Of a DNA stretch of 64,000 nucleotides, positions 54,064 through 62,248 are shown piece after piece; position 1 is the stretch's first letter, and each line of letters begins with the position of its first letter. A model generated the notes under the pieces. That model was not told where the DNA came from. It searched no databases and was given only the letters and a program-made list of their open reading frames with translations. Both the position numbers and the translations under genes were made by a program. This DNA is from Kribbella voronezhensis (GTDB lineage: Bacteria; Actinomycetota; Actinomycetes; Propionibacteriales; Kribbellaceae). The stretch spans positions 1,054,001-1,118,000 of the forward strand of contig NZ_SOCE01000002.1 of assembly GCF_004365175.1 (NCBI RefSeq). The letters are read 5' to 3'.

Positions 54064-54372
54064 ATGTCAGGTCGTACCGGGTTCGACAGCACCGCCAGCG
54101 GTGAGACCCAGACCAAGATCAAGAGCCTGTCCGGCCAGATCGAGTCGCTGCTGTCGCAGCACAAGGCGAACGTGAAGGCGATGCGCGCCGACGCCAGCAT
54201 GACCAAGGTGATGGACGACTACGACGCGGTCGAGGCGAAGTTCAACGCCGCGGCGTCCGAAGTACAGGGCATCATCAAGTCGCTGGCCGAGACGCTGAAG
54301 CAGTTCGACGGCATCGGCGAGACCGCGCACAGCGCGGCATCCACCGCGGTACGCGGTATGACGGGCGGCTGA
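54064..54372 (+). CDS. WXG100-family (EsxB-like) protein
   Basis: The 102-aa helical-hairpin protein has IKSLSGQIESLLSQHKANVKAM, a loop around SMTKVMDDYDAVEAKFN, and EVQGIIKSLAETLKQFDGIGETAHSAA. It lacks a strict WxG turn. The size and position beside another WXG100-like gene and near eccC mark it as an ESX-type substrate or partner. It is probably translated with the gene before it (17-nt spacing). Confidence 0.8.
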   Translation: MSGRTGFDSTASGETQTKIKSLSGQIESLLSQHKANVKAMRADASMTKVMDDYDAVEAKFNAAASEVQGIIKSLAETLKQFDGIGETAHSAASTAVRGMTGG

Positions 54373-54399
54373 TCCGCCGCGGTTTCCGGGATCGGACGG

Positions 54400-54422
54400 C
54401 CAGCGCGCCAGGCGCGCGCTGG
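54400..54422 (+). terminator. GC-rich hairpin after the WXG100 pair
   Basis: CCAGCGCGC (54400-54408) pairs with GCGCGCTGG (54414-54422) around a 5-nt loop, 27 nt after the stop. There is no U-run, so it may attenuate rather than end transcription into the toxin operon. Confidence 0.55.
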
Positions 54423-54489
54423 TCCTGCTCCCTGCTGTCCAGCTACACATCGTTGAGCCCGGTCGTCGCGGGCGTCGGAGAGGTCGAGA

Positions 54490-54906
54490 ATGGTCAAGTG
54501 GAGCATCGAAGGTGCTGCCGCGATGGATGCTCTGACAAAGGTTCAGACCCGCGCGGGCGACTTCGAGGGCATTGGGACGACGCTGGGGCAAGCGCTGCAG
54601 GATGCCGCCACCAAGTCCTCGATGAACGGCAAGGGTGGTGTGATCGGTCAGGCGATCAGCGAGTTCGCCGACAAGTGGAAGAACTCGCTGCCGGGCATGG
54701 TCAAACGCACCAGCGACGTCCTGCAGGGCACGGCGAACGCCGTCACCGCGCTCGAGAACGGGCAGACGGAGATGGCGCTGGCCGCCCAGCGCGGCATCCA
54801 GCTCGCCGAGAACGTCGACCCGAAGGCGATCATCAACTCCGCCGCCGCTGCGTACGAGGCGGAAGCCAAGGCCTCGCAGCCCAAGCCGCCGCCGCACGCG
54901 GTCTGA
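54490..54906 (+). CDS. Helical protein of the type VII toxin operon (DUF6507-like)
   Basis: The 138-aa protein begins KWSIEGAAAMDALTKVQTRAG and is largely helical (FEGIGTTLGQALQDAA, IGQAISEFADKWKNSL, TANAVTALENGQTEMALAAQRG), ending in a Pro-rich tail. It looks like a WXG/LXG-type chaperone or targeting partner for the large toxin gene that begins 16 nt downstream. The family name is a memory-based guess. An exported complex of this protein with the toxin N-terminus is a reasonable model. Confidence 0.72.
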   Translation: MVKWSIEGAAAMDALTKVQTRAGDFEGIGTTLGQALQDAATKSSMNGKGGVIGQAISEFADKWKNSLPGMVKRTSDVLQGTANAVTALENGQTEMALAAQRGIQLAENVDPKAIINSAAAAYEAEAKASQPKPPPHAV

Positions 54907-54922
54907 GACGGGAGACCAGTCA

Positions 54923-57900
54923 ATGATCAAGGTCGAAGGTATCCCGAAGTTCGAGGGCGATCTGCAGGGCGTCATCACCGCGGCCGACAACCTGGTGAAG
55001 ACGGGCAACAACATCGTCTCCATCGCCCAGGACCTGGAGTCGAAGTTCCGCAACGGGATGGACAAGCACTACGTCGACGGCCCCGAGAAGGCGTTGCTGC
55101 TCAACGCGATGCTGCCGGTGAAGAAGGAGGGCGAGGACTTCGGTCCGAAGCTCAGCCTGGTCGCCGACGCGCTGCGCAAGTTCGTCGACGAGGTCAGGGA
55201 CAACGTCACCAAGCTGAACGGCGTGAAGGGCCGGGCCGAGGCGTGGAAGCGCAAGGTCGGCAACACGCCCGAGGACGAGATCGACGACAATGAGGACTGG
55301 GTCAAGGAAGAGAACCAGCTCCACAAGGACATCTCGGACTCGATGCAGGCCATCAGCGAGGCCGAGAACCGCTGCGCGAACAAGATCGCGGCCCTGTACG
55401 GCGGGCGCAAGTGGGACGAGAAGAGCGGTCACCGCGACGGCGACCCCGAGCCGCCGCCGGCCGACGAGGACAAAGAGCCGCCGTGGGGCAAGCCGCTGGA
55501 GTACGACGCGCCGTGGTACGAGGACGCGCTCGACTTCGCCGGTGGCGTCCTGAAGGGCATCTTCGTCGACGGAATTCTCGGCACCCTGGACGCGCTGACC
55601 ACGCTGATCCCGATCCAGCCGCTGCTGAACTCCATGGGTGTGAAGAGCATCTTCGGGCACCAGCTGCCGGACTGGAACAAGTGCGGCGAGGCTTGGAAGG
55701 GCGTCGGTCTGACGCTCGCTTCCGCGGCGATGTACTCGATCCCGGGAGCGGCTGTCTTCATGCACCTGGCGTTCCCGGAGACCGCGGCCTATCTGGACAA
55801 CGTCGGCCTGACCGTGCTCAAGGGCATGGTCGCCTGGGACATGTGGGGCGAGGACCCGGGCCGCGCGCTCGGCCAGGTCGGCTTCAACGTGATCACCACG
55901 GTCGGCACCGGTGGTGCCGGTGGTGCAGTGCGCGCCACGGCGATGGCCGGCAAGTACGGCGCGGTGGCGGCGAAGGTTGCCAAGGGCGCCGAAATCGCCG
56001 TGAACGTGACCGGCAAGGTGATCCGCCCTGGTCAGGCTGCACTCGACCTCGCGCTGAAACTGCCGAAGGTCAGCGCGCTGGCGCTCAAGGTCGCCGACTC
56101 GCCGACGCTCGGCGGTCTCGCCAAGCTCGGCGGCCTCGACCTCTCGAAGGCCGGCAAGGGCATTGACCTGCCCAGCGCCCACGTCGGCGTCGACGCCCCG
56201 CACGTACCGTCCCACACGCCGGTCTCCGTGGGCGGCGGCGACCACACTCCGTCGTACCACTCCGACAGCAGCCCCAGTACGACGAGCGCCGGCCACTCGG
56301 ACGCTCCGCCCCCACCAAGCCACCCGAGCACCAGCAGCGGCGACCACACGCCGTCCTCACCGGGCGACTCCACCCCTGCCTCCCACTCGGACACACCTGC
56401 TTCGCACTCGGACACGCCTGCGCCGCACTCGGATGCCCCGACATCGCATCCAGATGCCCCGGCTGCCCACTCGGACGCGCCGACGTCGCACCCGGACGCC
56501 CCGGCCGCCCACTCGGACAGCCCGGCAGCACACTCGGACGCACCGAACCCGGACGCCCCGGCGTCCCACGCCGATGCGCCTACCACGCATTCGGATTCCC
56601 CTGCCACGCATGGCGGTTCGGACGGCCCCACCCAACCGCACGACCCAGCCACCCCAACCCACGCCGACGGCCAGACCACCCCCGGAACCCACACCCCGGA
56701 CAGGCCGGCCACGCATTCGCCGGATAGCCCGACGACGCACACGCCGGATCACCCGAGCACGCACACGCCGGACAGTCCGACCACGCATTCGCCGGACAGC
56801 CCGACGACGCACACGCCCGATCGGCCCACGACGCATACGCCGGACCAGCCGGCGGCTCATCACGATCCGTCCGGGCACCAGCCTGGGCACGTGGAATCGC
56901 GGCTGCACCCGGACGGTCCGCCGGCCCCGCACAACCCGAACCGGATCGGCGACCGCCTGAACCCGGACGGCCCCGGGCGTCCGCACGAGCCCGGCACCAT
57001 CGACTCACGCCTGCACCCGGACGGCCCGCCGGCTCCGCACGACCCGAACCGGATCGGCGACCGCCTGAACCCGGACAACCCGCGCACCCCGCGCGATCCC
57101 GACACGATGACGCACGCCTCGGACGCACCGACGACGCCACGCGGCGCCGACACGCCTCCGATGGCGCCCCCGATGATGCCGGGCGTTCACACCCCGGGCC
57201 ACACGCCGAGCACCCACTCGCCCGGCGGCCACGGCCCGGACCGTACGCCGAACGAGCCCCACACCGGCGCCGACCAGCCCCGCGGCACCACACCGCACCA
57301 GCCGAACGCCCCGCATCAACCCAACGCGCCGCACCAGCCGAACGCTCCGCACCAGCCAAACGCGCCGCATCAACCCAACGCGCCGCATCAACCAAATGCG
57401 CCGCACCACCCGAACGCCCCGCACCAGCCGAACGCGCCGCAGCACCCGCCGATGCCGCATCACCCGCCGCAGGGTCCGTCGGGCGCGCCCGGGCAGCCTC
57501 GGCACGAGCTGGAGCCGAACCGGTACCACACCAGGGACGACGACGGTTCGCTCACCAACCGGCACCAGCGGGCGGTCGGCGATCCGCCGGTCAGCAACGT
57601 CAAGAAGTGGATCAAGTCGGCGAACCCGTTCTTCAAGACCAAGCACCCGGCGTTCCGCAACAACTGCGGTGACTCCAGCCGTGCGTTCGCCGACACGCTG
57701 CAGGGTCGCGAGCCGCGGTTGGCCAATGGTGACTTCAAGATCCCGCCGGGCGAACGCCGGGAGATGTACGAGAACACCGGCATCCGGCCGGAGTCGATCA
57801 AGGTGCCGGGGGCAAAGAACTCCCGGGAGTACACCGACGGTGCGCTGAAGGCGATCGAGGACAGCCTGAAGGGCAAGCCGCCGGGCACGGTCGCGATCGT

Positions 57901-60385
57901 CGGCGGCGCCTGGCACAAGGGTCCGCTGCCGGACGGCACGATTCCGCCGGGTAGTGGGCATTGGTTCAACGCCTTCGTCGACCAGAAGGGCCGGGTCCGC
58001 TGGGCCGACGCGCAGAGCGGGCACACCGGCCCGTGGCCGCCGAAGTACGGCAACGGCAAGGCGACCTTCGACGAGCTCGAGGTGATGACCCGCGAGCCCG
58101 GCGGCACGTGGACGTCCCCGGCAGCCCCCGGCCACCCGGTCAACGCCACCCCGCCGCCCATGCCAACCCACCCGCCGGCCCCCCACCAGCCAGGGCCCTA
58201 CAACCCGCCGGCCCCACACCAGCCGGTCCAGCACAACCCGTACCAGCCCGGCCCCTACAGCCCGCCGGCCCCCCAGCACCCGGTCCCGAACAACCCCTAC
58301 CAGCCGGGCCCCCACAACCCGACCCCGCAACACCCGGTCCCGAACAACCCGTACCAGCCGGGCCCGCACAACCCACCGGCACCTCACGAGCCGGGTCCGT
58401 ACAACCCGCCAGCTCCGCACGAGCCGGTGCCGAACAATCCGTACCAGCCGGGTCCGCATAACCCACCGGCTCCTCACGAGCCGGGTCCGTACAACCCGCC
58501 GGCTCCGCACGAGCCGGTGCCGAACAACCCGTACCAGCCGGGTCCGCATAACCCACCGGCTCCTCACGAGCCGGGTCCGTACAACCCGCCGGCTCCGCAC
58601 GAGCCGGGTCCGTACAACCCGCCGGCTCCGCACGAGCCGGTGCCGAACAACCCGTACCAGCCGGGTCCGCACAACCCACCGGCTCCTCACGAGCCGGGTC
58701 CGTACAACCCGCCGGCTCCGCACGAGCCGGTGCCGAACAACCCGTACCAGCCGGGACCGCACAACCCACCGGCACCTCACGAGCCGGGTCCGTACAACCC
58801 GCCAGCTCCGCACGAGCCGGTGCCGAACAATCCGTACCAGCCGGGACCGCACAACCCCGCGCCGCAGCAGCATGCACCGCATCAGCCGACGCAGCAGGTC
58901 CCGGAGGCGCCGACTGCACCGCACCCGACGCAGCACGTCCCGCCGGCGCCGCATACACCGGACGCCCCCGCACCGCATCCGCATCAGGATGGGAAGGTGC
59001 CGGGTGAGGGTGAGATCGGTCGGCGTCTGAATCCGGAGCATGGTCCGGGTACGCCGGAGGCGGCGCATCCGCATCGGGATGGGAAGGTGCCGGGTGAGGG
59101 TGAGATCGGTCGGCGTCTGAATCCGGAGCGTGGTCCGGGTACGCCGGAGGCGCACGCGCCGCACTCGGATCCTGCGCATCCGTTGGCTGATCCGGCTCAC
59201 CCGCATGCTGATCCTGCGCATCCGCGGTCGGATCCTGCGCATCCGTTGGCTGATCCGGCACATCCGCATGCTGATCCTGCGCATCCGCAGCACCAGCCGA
59301 CTCAGGACGTACCAGGTGCGCACGATCGCGCACCGGATCCGTCGACCCGTCGCGACCTGCCGCCGCCGAAGGACGCCCATCCCATGGACGCCCAGCACCC
59401 TGCGCCGCACGACCCGAACCGGATCGAGAACGCGTTGCATCCGGATGGTCCGCCGGCGCCGCGCGATCCGAACCGGATTGAGAATGCGCTGCATCCGAAT
59501 GGTCCGCCTGCTCCGCATGATCCGAATCGGATCGAGAACGCGTTGCATCCGGATGGTCCGCCTGCGCCGCGTGATCCGAATCGGATTGAGAATGCGTTGC
59601 ATCCGGATGGTCCGCCTGCGCCGCATGATCCGAACCGGATCGAGAACGCCCTGCACCCAGACGGTCCGCCGGCTCCGCACGACCCGAATCGGATTGACAG
59701 TCGGCTCAACCCGGAGCGGCCTGTTGATCCGCGGGAGAGCTATCGGGTCGACCACCGGGCGCCGGAGCGGCCTGTTGATCCGCGGGAGGCGTGGCGGGAT
59801 GGGAAGCTCGGTGGGGCGTCTGACGCTCAGCCGGGTGGTGACAGTTTCGGGTCGGCTGATTGGGAGCCGGGGGATCCGTCGTTCGGGGAGAGCAAGAGAG
59901 ACGGGTTCGATCCGGGGTTCCATCACAAGCCGCTCGGGGACGACTTTGCGCCGGGTGTGCACGATCCGGACGGGGCGTTCCAGGACAAGGAGCGGGCGAT
60001 CGCGGACAAGTTCGCCGAGGAGAAGGGCTGGCGGCTGGACGGGCGGCTCGAGGACCATACGGTCGAGGGGTTGAAGAACCCCGAGTGCATGGTTCGCAAG
60101 GACCCGGGTGACGCGGGCCGGATCACCGAGTTCAAGACGCTCGACCCGCCGAAGCAGGGTTCGAACCCGGTGAACGCGGTGAAGCGGAACATCAACGACG
60201 CCAGTCACCAGGTGCCACCGAACGGCGAGGTCGTGATCGACGCCCGCAACATCCCGGGGCTGACCGAGGAGGACGTCCTGCGGGCGTACAAGAAGGCCCT
60301 CGGCCAGCCGAAGGGCGCGGTCGCCGCGGAGGTCCATATCATCCTCGGCGACGGACGCATCGTCACCTATCGGAAGGAGGGCTGA
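54923..60385 (+). CDS. Giant type VII polymorphic toxin with papain-fold and CdiA-like nuclease domains
   Basis: This 1820-aa protein has, in order: a helical WXG-like targeting region (about 1-160), hydrophobic segments (about 205-360), and Ser/His/Asp/Pro-rich repeats (about 400-860). Next comes a papain-fold glutamine-deamidase-type domain (about 890-1070) with Cys915 (NNCGDSSRAF), His1013 (SGHWFNAF) and Asp1029/Gln1031 (ADAQSG). A second repeat zone follows (about 1070-1690). The last ~130 residues resemble the CdiA C-terminal tRNA-nuclease domain, with Glu1736 and Lys1738 (ITEFKTLD), RNINDASHQ and GEVVIDARN. Two potential warheads in one chain are unusual. Likely immunity genes follow directly, the first sharing a base with its stop (TGATG). 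Confidence 0.88.
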   Translation: MIKVEGIPKFEGDLQGVITAADNLVKTGNNIVSIAQDLESKFRNGMDKHYVDGPEKALLLNAMLPVKKEGEDFGPKLSLVADALRKFVDEVRDNVTKLNGVKGRAEAWKRKVGNTPEDEIDDNEDWVKEENQLHKDISDSMQAISEAENRCANKIAALYGGRKWDEKSGHRDGDPEPPPADEDKEPPWGKPLEYDAPWYEDALDFAGGVLKGIFVDGILGTLDALTTLIPIQPLLNSMGVKSIFGHQLPDWNKCGEAWKGVGLTLASAAMYSIPGAAVFMHLAFPETAAYLDNVGLTVLKGMVAWDMWGEDPGRALGQVGFNVITTVGTGGAGGAVRATAMAGKYGAVAAKVAKGAEIAVNVTGKVIRPGQAALDLALKLPKVSALALKVADSPTLGGLAKLGGLDLSKAGKGIDLPSAHVGVDAPHVPSHTPVSVGGGDHTPSYHSDSSPSTTSAGHSDAPPPPSHPSTSSGDHTPSSPGDSTPASHSDTPASHSDTPAPHSDAPTSHPDAPAAHSDAPTSHPDAPAAHSDSPAAHSDAPNPDAPASHADAPTTHSDSPATHGGSDGPTQPHDPATPTHADGQTTPGTHTPDRPATHSPDSPTTHTPDHPSTHTPDSPTTHSPDSPTTHTPDRPTTHTPDQPAAHHDPSGHQPGHVESRLHPDGPPAPHNPNRIGDRLNPDGPGRPHEPGTIDSRLHPDGPPAPHDPNRIGDRLNPDNPRTPRDPDTMTHASDAPTTPRGADTPPMAPPMMPGVHTPGHTPSTHSPGGHGPDRTPNEPHTGADQPRGTTPHQPNAPHQPNAPHQPNAPHQPNAPHQPNAPHQPNAPHHPNAPHQPNAPQHPPMPHHPPQGPSGAPGQPRHELEPNRYHTRDDDGSLTNRHQRAVGDPPVSNVKKWIKSANPFFKTKHPAFRNNCGDSSRAFADTLQGREPRLANGDFKIPPGERREMYENTGIRPESIKVPGAKNSREYTDGALKAIEDSLKGKPPGTVAIVGGAWHKGPLPDGTIPPGSGHWFNAFVDQKGRVRWADAQSGHTGPWPPKYGNGKATFDELEVMTREPGGTWTSPAAPGHPVNATPPPMPTHPPAPHQPGPYNPPAPHQPVQHNPYQPGPYSPPAPQHPVPNNPYQPGPHNPTPQHPVPNNPYQPGPHNPPAPHEPGPYNPPAPHEPVPNNPYQPGPHNPPAPHEPGPYNPPAPHEPVPNNPYQPGPHNPPAPHEPGPYNPPAPHEPGPYNPPAPHEPVPNNPYQPGPHNPPAPHEPGPYNPPAPHEPVPNNPYQPGPHNPPAPHEPGPYNPPAPHEPVPNNPYQPGPHNPAPQQHAPHQPTQQVPEAPTAPHPTQHVPPAPHTPDAPAPHPHQDGKVPGEGEIGRRLNPEHGPGTPEAAHPHRDGKVPGEGEIGRRLNPERGPGTPEAHAPHSDPAHPLADPAHPHADPAHPRSDPAHPLADPAHPHADPAHPQHQPTQDVPGAHDRAPDPSTRRDLPPPKDAHPMDAQHPAPHDPNRIENALHPDGPPAPRDPNRIENALHPNGPPAPHDPNRIENALHPDGPPAPRDPNRIENALHPDGPPAPHDPNRIENALHPDGPPAPHDPNRIDSRLNPERPVDPRESYRVDHRAPERPVDPREAWRDGKLGGASDAQPGGDSFGSADWEPGDPSFGESKRDGFDPGFHHKPLGDDFAPGVHDPDGAFQDKERAIADKFAEEKGWRLDGRLEDHTVEGLKNPECMVRKDPGDAGRITEFKTLDPPKQGSNPVNAVKRNINDASHQVPPNGEVVIDARNIPGLTEEDVLRAYKKALGQPKGAVAAEVHIILGDGRIVTYRKEG
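58276..58862 (+). repeat. 90-bp tandem repeats in the toxin linker
   Basis: About five copies of a 30-residue unit (VPNNPYQPGPHNPPAP, HEPGPYNPPAPHEP) lie between the papain-fold and nuclease domains. One copy is expanded by an extra 11-residue GPYNPPAPHEP block. Confidence 0.9.
59402..59725 (+). repeat. 54-bp tandem repeats before the nuclease domain
   Basis: Five copies of APHDPNRIENALHPDGPP (His/Arg alternating at position 3) and one diverged copy run up to the C-terminal domain. Related HDPNRI units also occur at about 56.9-57.1 kb, before the papain-fold domain. Confidence 0.9.
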
Positions 60386-60858
60386 TGGCCGACCGGGAGA
60401 TCCTCTTCCTGAAGACCGCGGCCTCGGTCGAGGACGAAGCCAAGCTGCTGCAGGAGATGCTCGAACTCGAGCCGATCCCGAACCAGGCGGGCGCGGCCGA
60501 CGACGAGTTCGGGCTGCGCGGGCCGGCGCGGACGGTCGACGGCACGCTCGGCTTCGAGGTGCGTCCGAACTCGTACTCCGAGGTCGACCCGGATCCCGAG
60601 GACGTGCAGGCGTTCGACGGCTACCCGGTCGAGATCGACATCTGGCTGGGTGGCCGCGGACCGGCCCAGGAGCGCGAGGCCAGGCTGGTCTTCGATCTGC
60701 TGGTGGAGGGCCGCCCGGATGTGCCGATGCTGCTCTGCCACACTCTGGACCGGCTGGTCGCGGCGTACTTGCCGGGCCGCGGCGTGTACGAGTTCCCGGC
60801 CGACACCTCGGTGGACGCGCCCCACGCCGATCGCTGGCAGGACTGGGTCGCCCGGTGA
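60385..60858 (+). CDS. Candidate immunity protein for the C-terminal nuclease toxin
   Basis: The 157-aa acidic soluble protein begins ADREILFLKTAASVEDEAKLLQ and includes GFEVRPNSYSEVDPDPED and PMLLCHTLDRLVAAYLPG. I do not recognise a family. Its ATG shares one base with the toxin stop (TGATG), the tightest coupling possible, which is the usual position of the immunity gene for a C-terminal toxin domain. The immunity role rests on position, size and acidity only. Confidence 0.6.
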   Translation: MADREILFLKTAASVEDEAKLLQEMLELEPIPNQAGAADDEFGLRGPARTVDGTLGFEVRPNSYSEVDPDPEDVQAFDGYPVEIDIWLGGRGPAQEREARLVFDLLVEGRPDVPMLLCHTLDRLVAAYLPGRGVYEFPADTSVDAPHADRWQDWVAR

Positions 60859-60888
60859 CCGTCGCAGTGATTGAAGAAAGGACGCCCC

Positions 60889-61233
60889 ATGCCTGAGGGC
60901 ATCGACCAGGAGACGCTGGACCGTGCGTACGCGCGGCTGGCCGAGTACCACAACGAGGATCTGCCCGACGGCCTGCCGGCGATGACGGCGGAGACGTTCG
61001 CCGGGTACCAGGTCACGCCGTACGAGGAGTGGCTGATCTTCAACTCCGCGGACGGTTTCACCAACCAGACGTTCCTGGTCAGCGACGAGATGGTCTACGA
61101 GTCCCCCGGCTGGCAGTCGTACGAGGACGCGCTGACCGAGGCCCGGGCCCTGAAGGCAGCGGGCGCGACCCGCCGCCCGGAGGACCCGGACGACGAGGAT
61201 GACGACGACGAGGACGACGAGGACGACGACTGA
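60889..61233 (+). CDS. Small acidic protein, possible second immunity or accessory factor
   Basis: The 114-aa protein begins PEGIDQETLDRAYARLAEYH and has an alpha/beta core (PYEEWLIFNSADGFTNQTFLV). It ends in about 20 nearly pure Asp/Glu residues. The ATG at 60889 follows GAAGAAAGG and lies 30 nt after the first candidate immunity gene. A polyacidic tail could mimic nucleic acid and block a nuclease site; this is speculation. It is convergent, with a 4-nt gap, to the next gene. Confidence 0.6.
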   Translation: MPEGIDQETLDRAYARLAEYHNEDLPDGLPAMTAETFAGYQVTPYEEWLIFNSADGFTNQTFLVSDEMVYESPGWQSYEDALTEARALKAAGATRRPEDPDDEDDDDEDDEDDD

Positions 61234-61237
61234 GCCG

Positions 61238-62146
61238 TCAGCGGTTCAGCCAGCGGCGCCAGGCCGGGGTCCGTAGCGGCTTCGGCAGGGTGACAGCGGG
61301 GGAGCGGTCGAGGTCGACCGGCAGCTCGGCGAGCAGTTCGCCGACGAGCCAGTAAACCCCTGCTGTACAAGGGTCCGCCGCGTCGGCGTACGCCTTGGCG
61401 ACCCAGCGCGCGAACTCGTCCGCCCTGGTCTGCATGTCTTCGCGCCGGTCGACCGGACAGGCCGCAAGCAGATCAGTGGCCGGTACTGCGAGTAGCGTGC
61501 CGCGACCGTTGCCTGCTCGCGGCATCAGCCGGTCGTGGTCGACGAGGGCCATCCCGACAGTCTGGTCACCGGGCCGGTGCAGCACGGACCAGGGCGCGTC
61601 CGGGACGGGCTGGAACGTCAAGCCGGTCAGGCCGTTCAGCGTCATGTCGAGTCCGGACGGCCGGTCGGGCAGGTGCAGTCCGTGCATCACCTGGCGGACC
61701 TGGGTCAGCCGCTGCCAGTCCGAACCGCTCTGGATGCCGAACACGATCTCGAAGTACCGGCCGAACGGAACGCTGAGCCCGGCGAGCACGCTGCCGCTGG
61801 GATCGGACCAGCCGCGCGGTCGCAGGGTAACCCGTTGCCGGGCGGCGACTTCGCCGTACAGGTGTTCGTCGGTGGCGATGCCGATCTCGTCGACGACGGC
61901 GCGCAGCCAGTCGTCGACGGTGCGCGGCCATAGGTGGTTCGGTTGCTCACGGCATCGGTCGATCAGCTCGACCAGGCCGACCTCGGCGCTGGACGACAAT
62001 CCGCCGCGACTCCAACGCAGCTTGACGAGTGGGCCCGCGGGGTCGAGTTCGGCGTCCGGTAACAGCACCGGTAGCAGATCGGCGACCAGGTCCAGCACCT
62101 GCCTGCCGTCGAACGGTGGCTGGCCGTCGAACGGTGTATCGGTCAT
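61238..62146 (-). CDS. Conserved-looking hypothetical protein, type VII locus
   Basis: The 302-aa soluble protein has no signal peptide or membrane helix. It starts TDTPFDGQPPFDG, then QVLDLVADLLPVLLPD, LRWSRGGLSSSAEVGLVELIDR, and later alpha/beta segments (SVPFGRYFEIVFGIQSG, GRGTLLAVPATDLLAA). I do not recognise the family, although the overall plan (helical start, mixed alpha/beta body, helical C-terminus) could suit an EspG-like chaperone or an immunity-type protein. It is divergent from eccC, with a shared 102-nt promoter region. Confidence 0.65.
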   Translation of the reverse strand: MTDTPFDGQPPFDGRQVLDLVADLLPVLLPDAELDPAGPLVKLRWSRGGLSSSAEVGLVELIDRCREQPNHLWPRTVDDWLRAVVDEIGIATDEHLYGEVAARQRVTLRPRGWSDPSGSVLAGLSVPFGRYFEIVFGIQSGSDWQRLTQVRQVMHGLHLPDRPSGLDMTLNGLTGLTFQPVPDAPWSVLHRPGDQTVGMALVDHDRLMPRAGNGRGTLLAVPATDLLAACPVDRREDMQTRADEFARWVAKAYADAADPCTAGVYWLVGELLAELPVDLDRSPAVTLPKPLRTPAWRRWLNR

Positions 62147-62248
62147 CGGTAGTGAGCTCCGCCTCTACTAGAGTCCGGGTGCAGCATGCCATCTGAGGCG
62201 TTCACACAGTTCAGTCGAGGGGCCGAGCGGCTCAGCTGAGGAGAGAAA

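Noticed and set aside
58276..59725. Repeat arrays considered as CRISPR
   Set aside because: Units are in frame, directly adjacent without unique spacers and encode a Pro-rich linker.
57005..60337. 1110-codon open frame on the minus strand
   Set aside because: It lies wholly antisense to the toxin repeat region. The repeats and high GC keep stops away, and its product is a meaningless Arg-rich chain.
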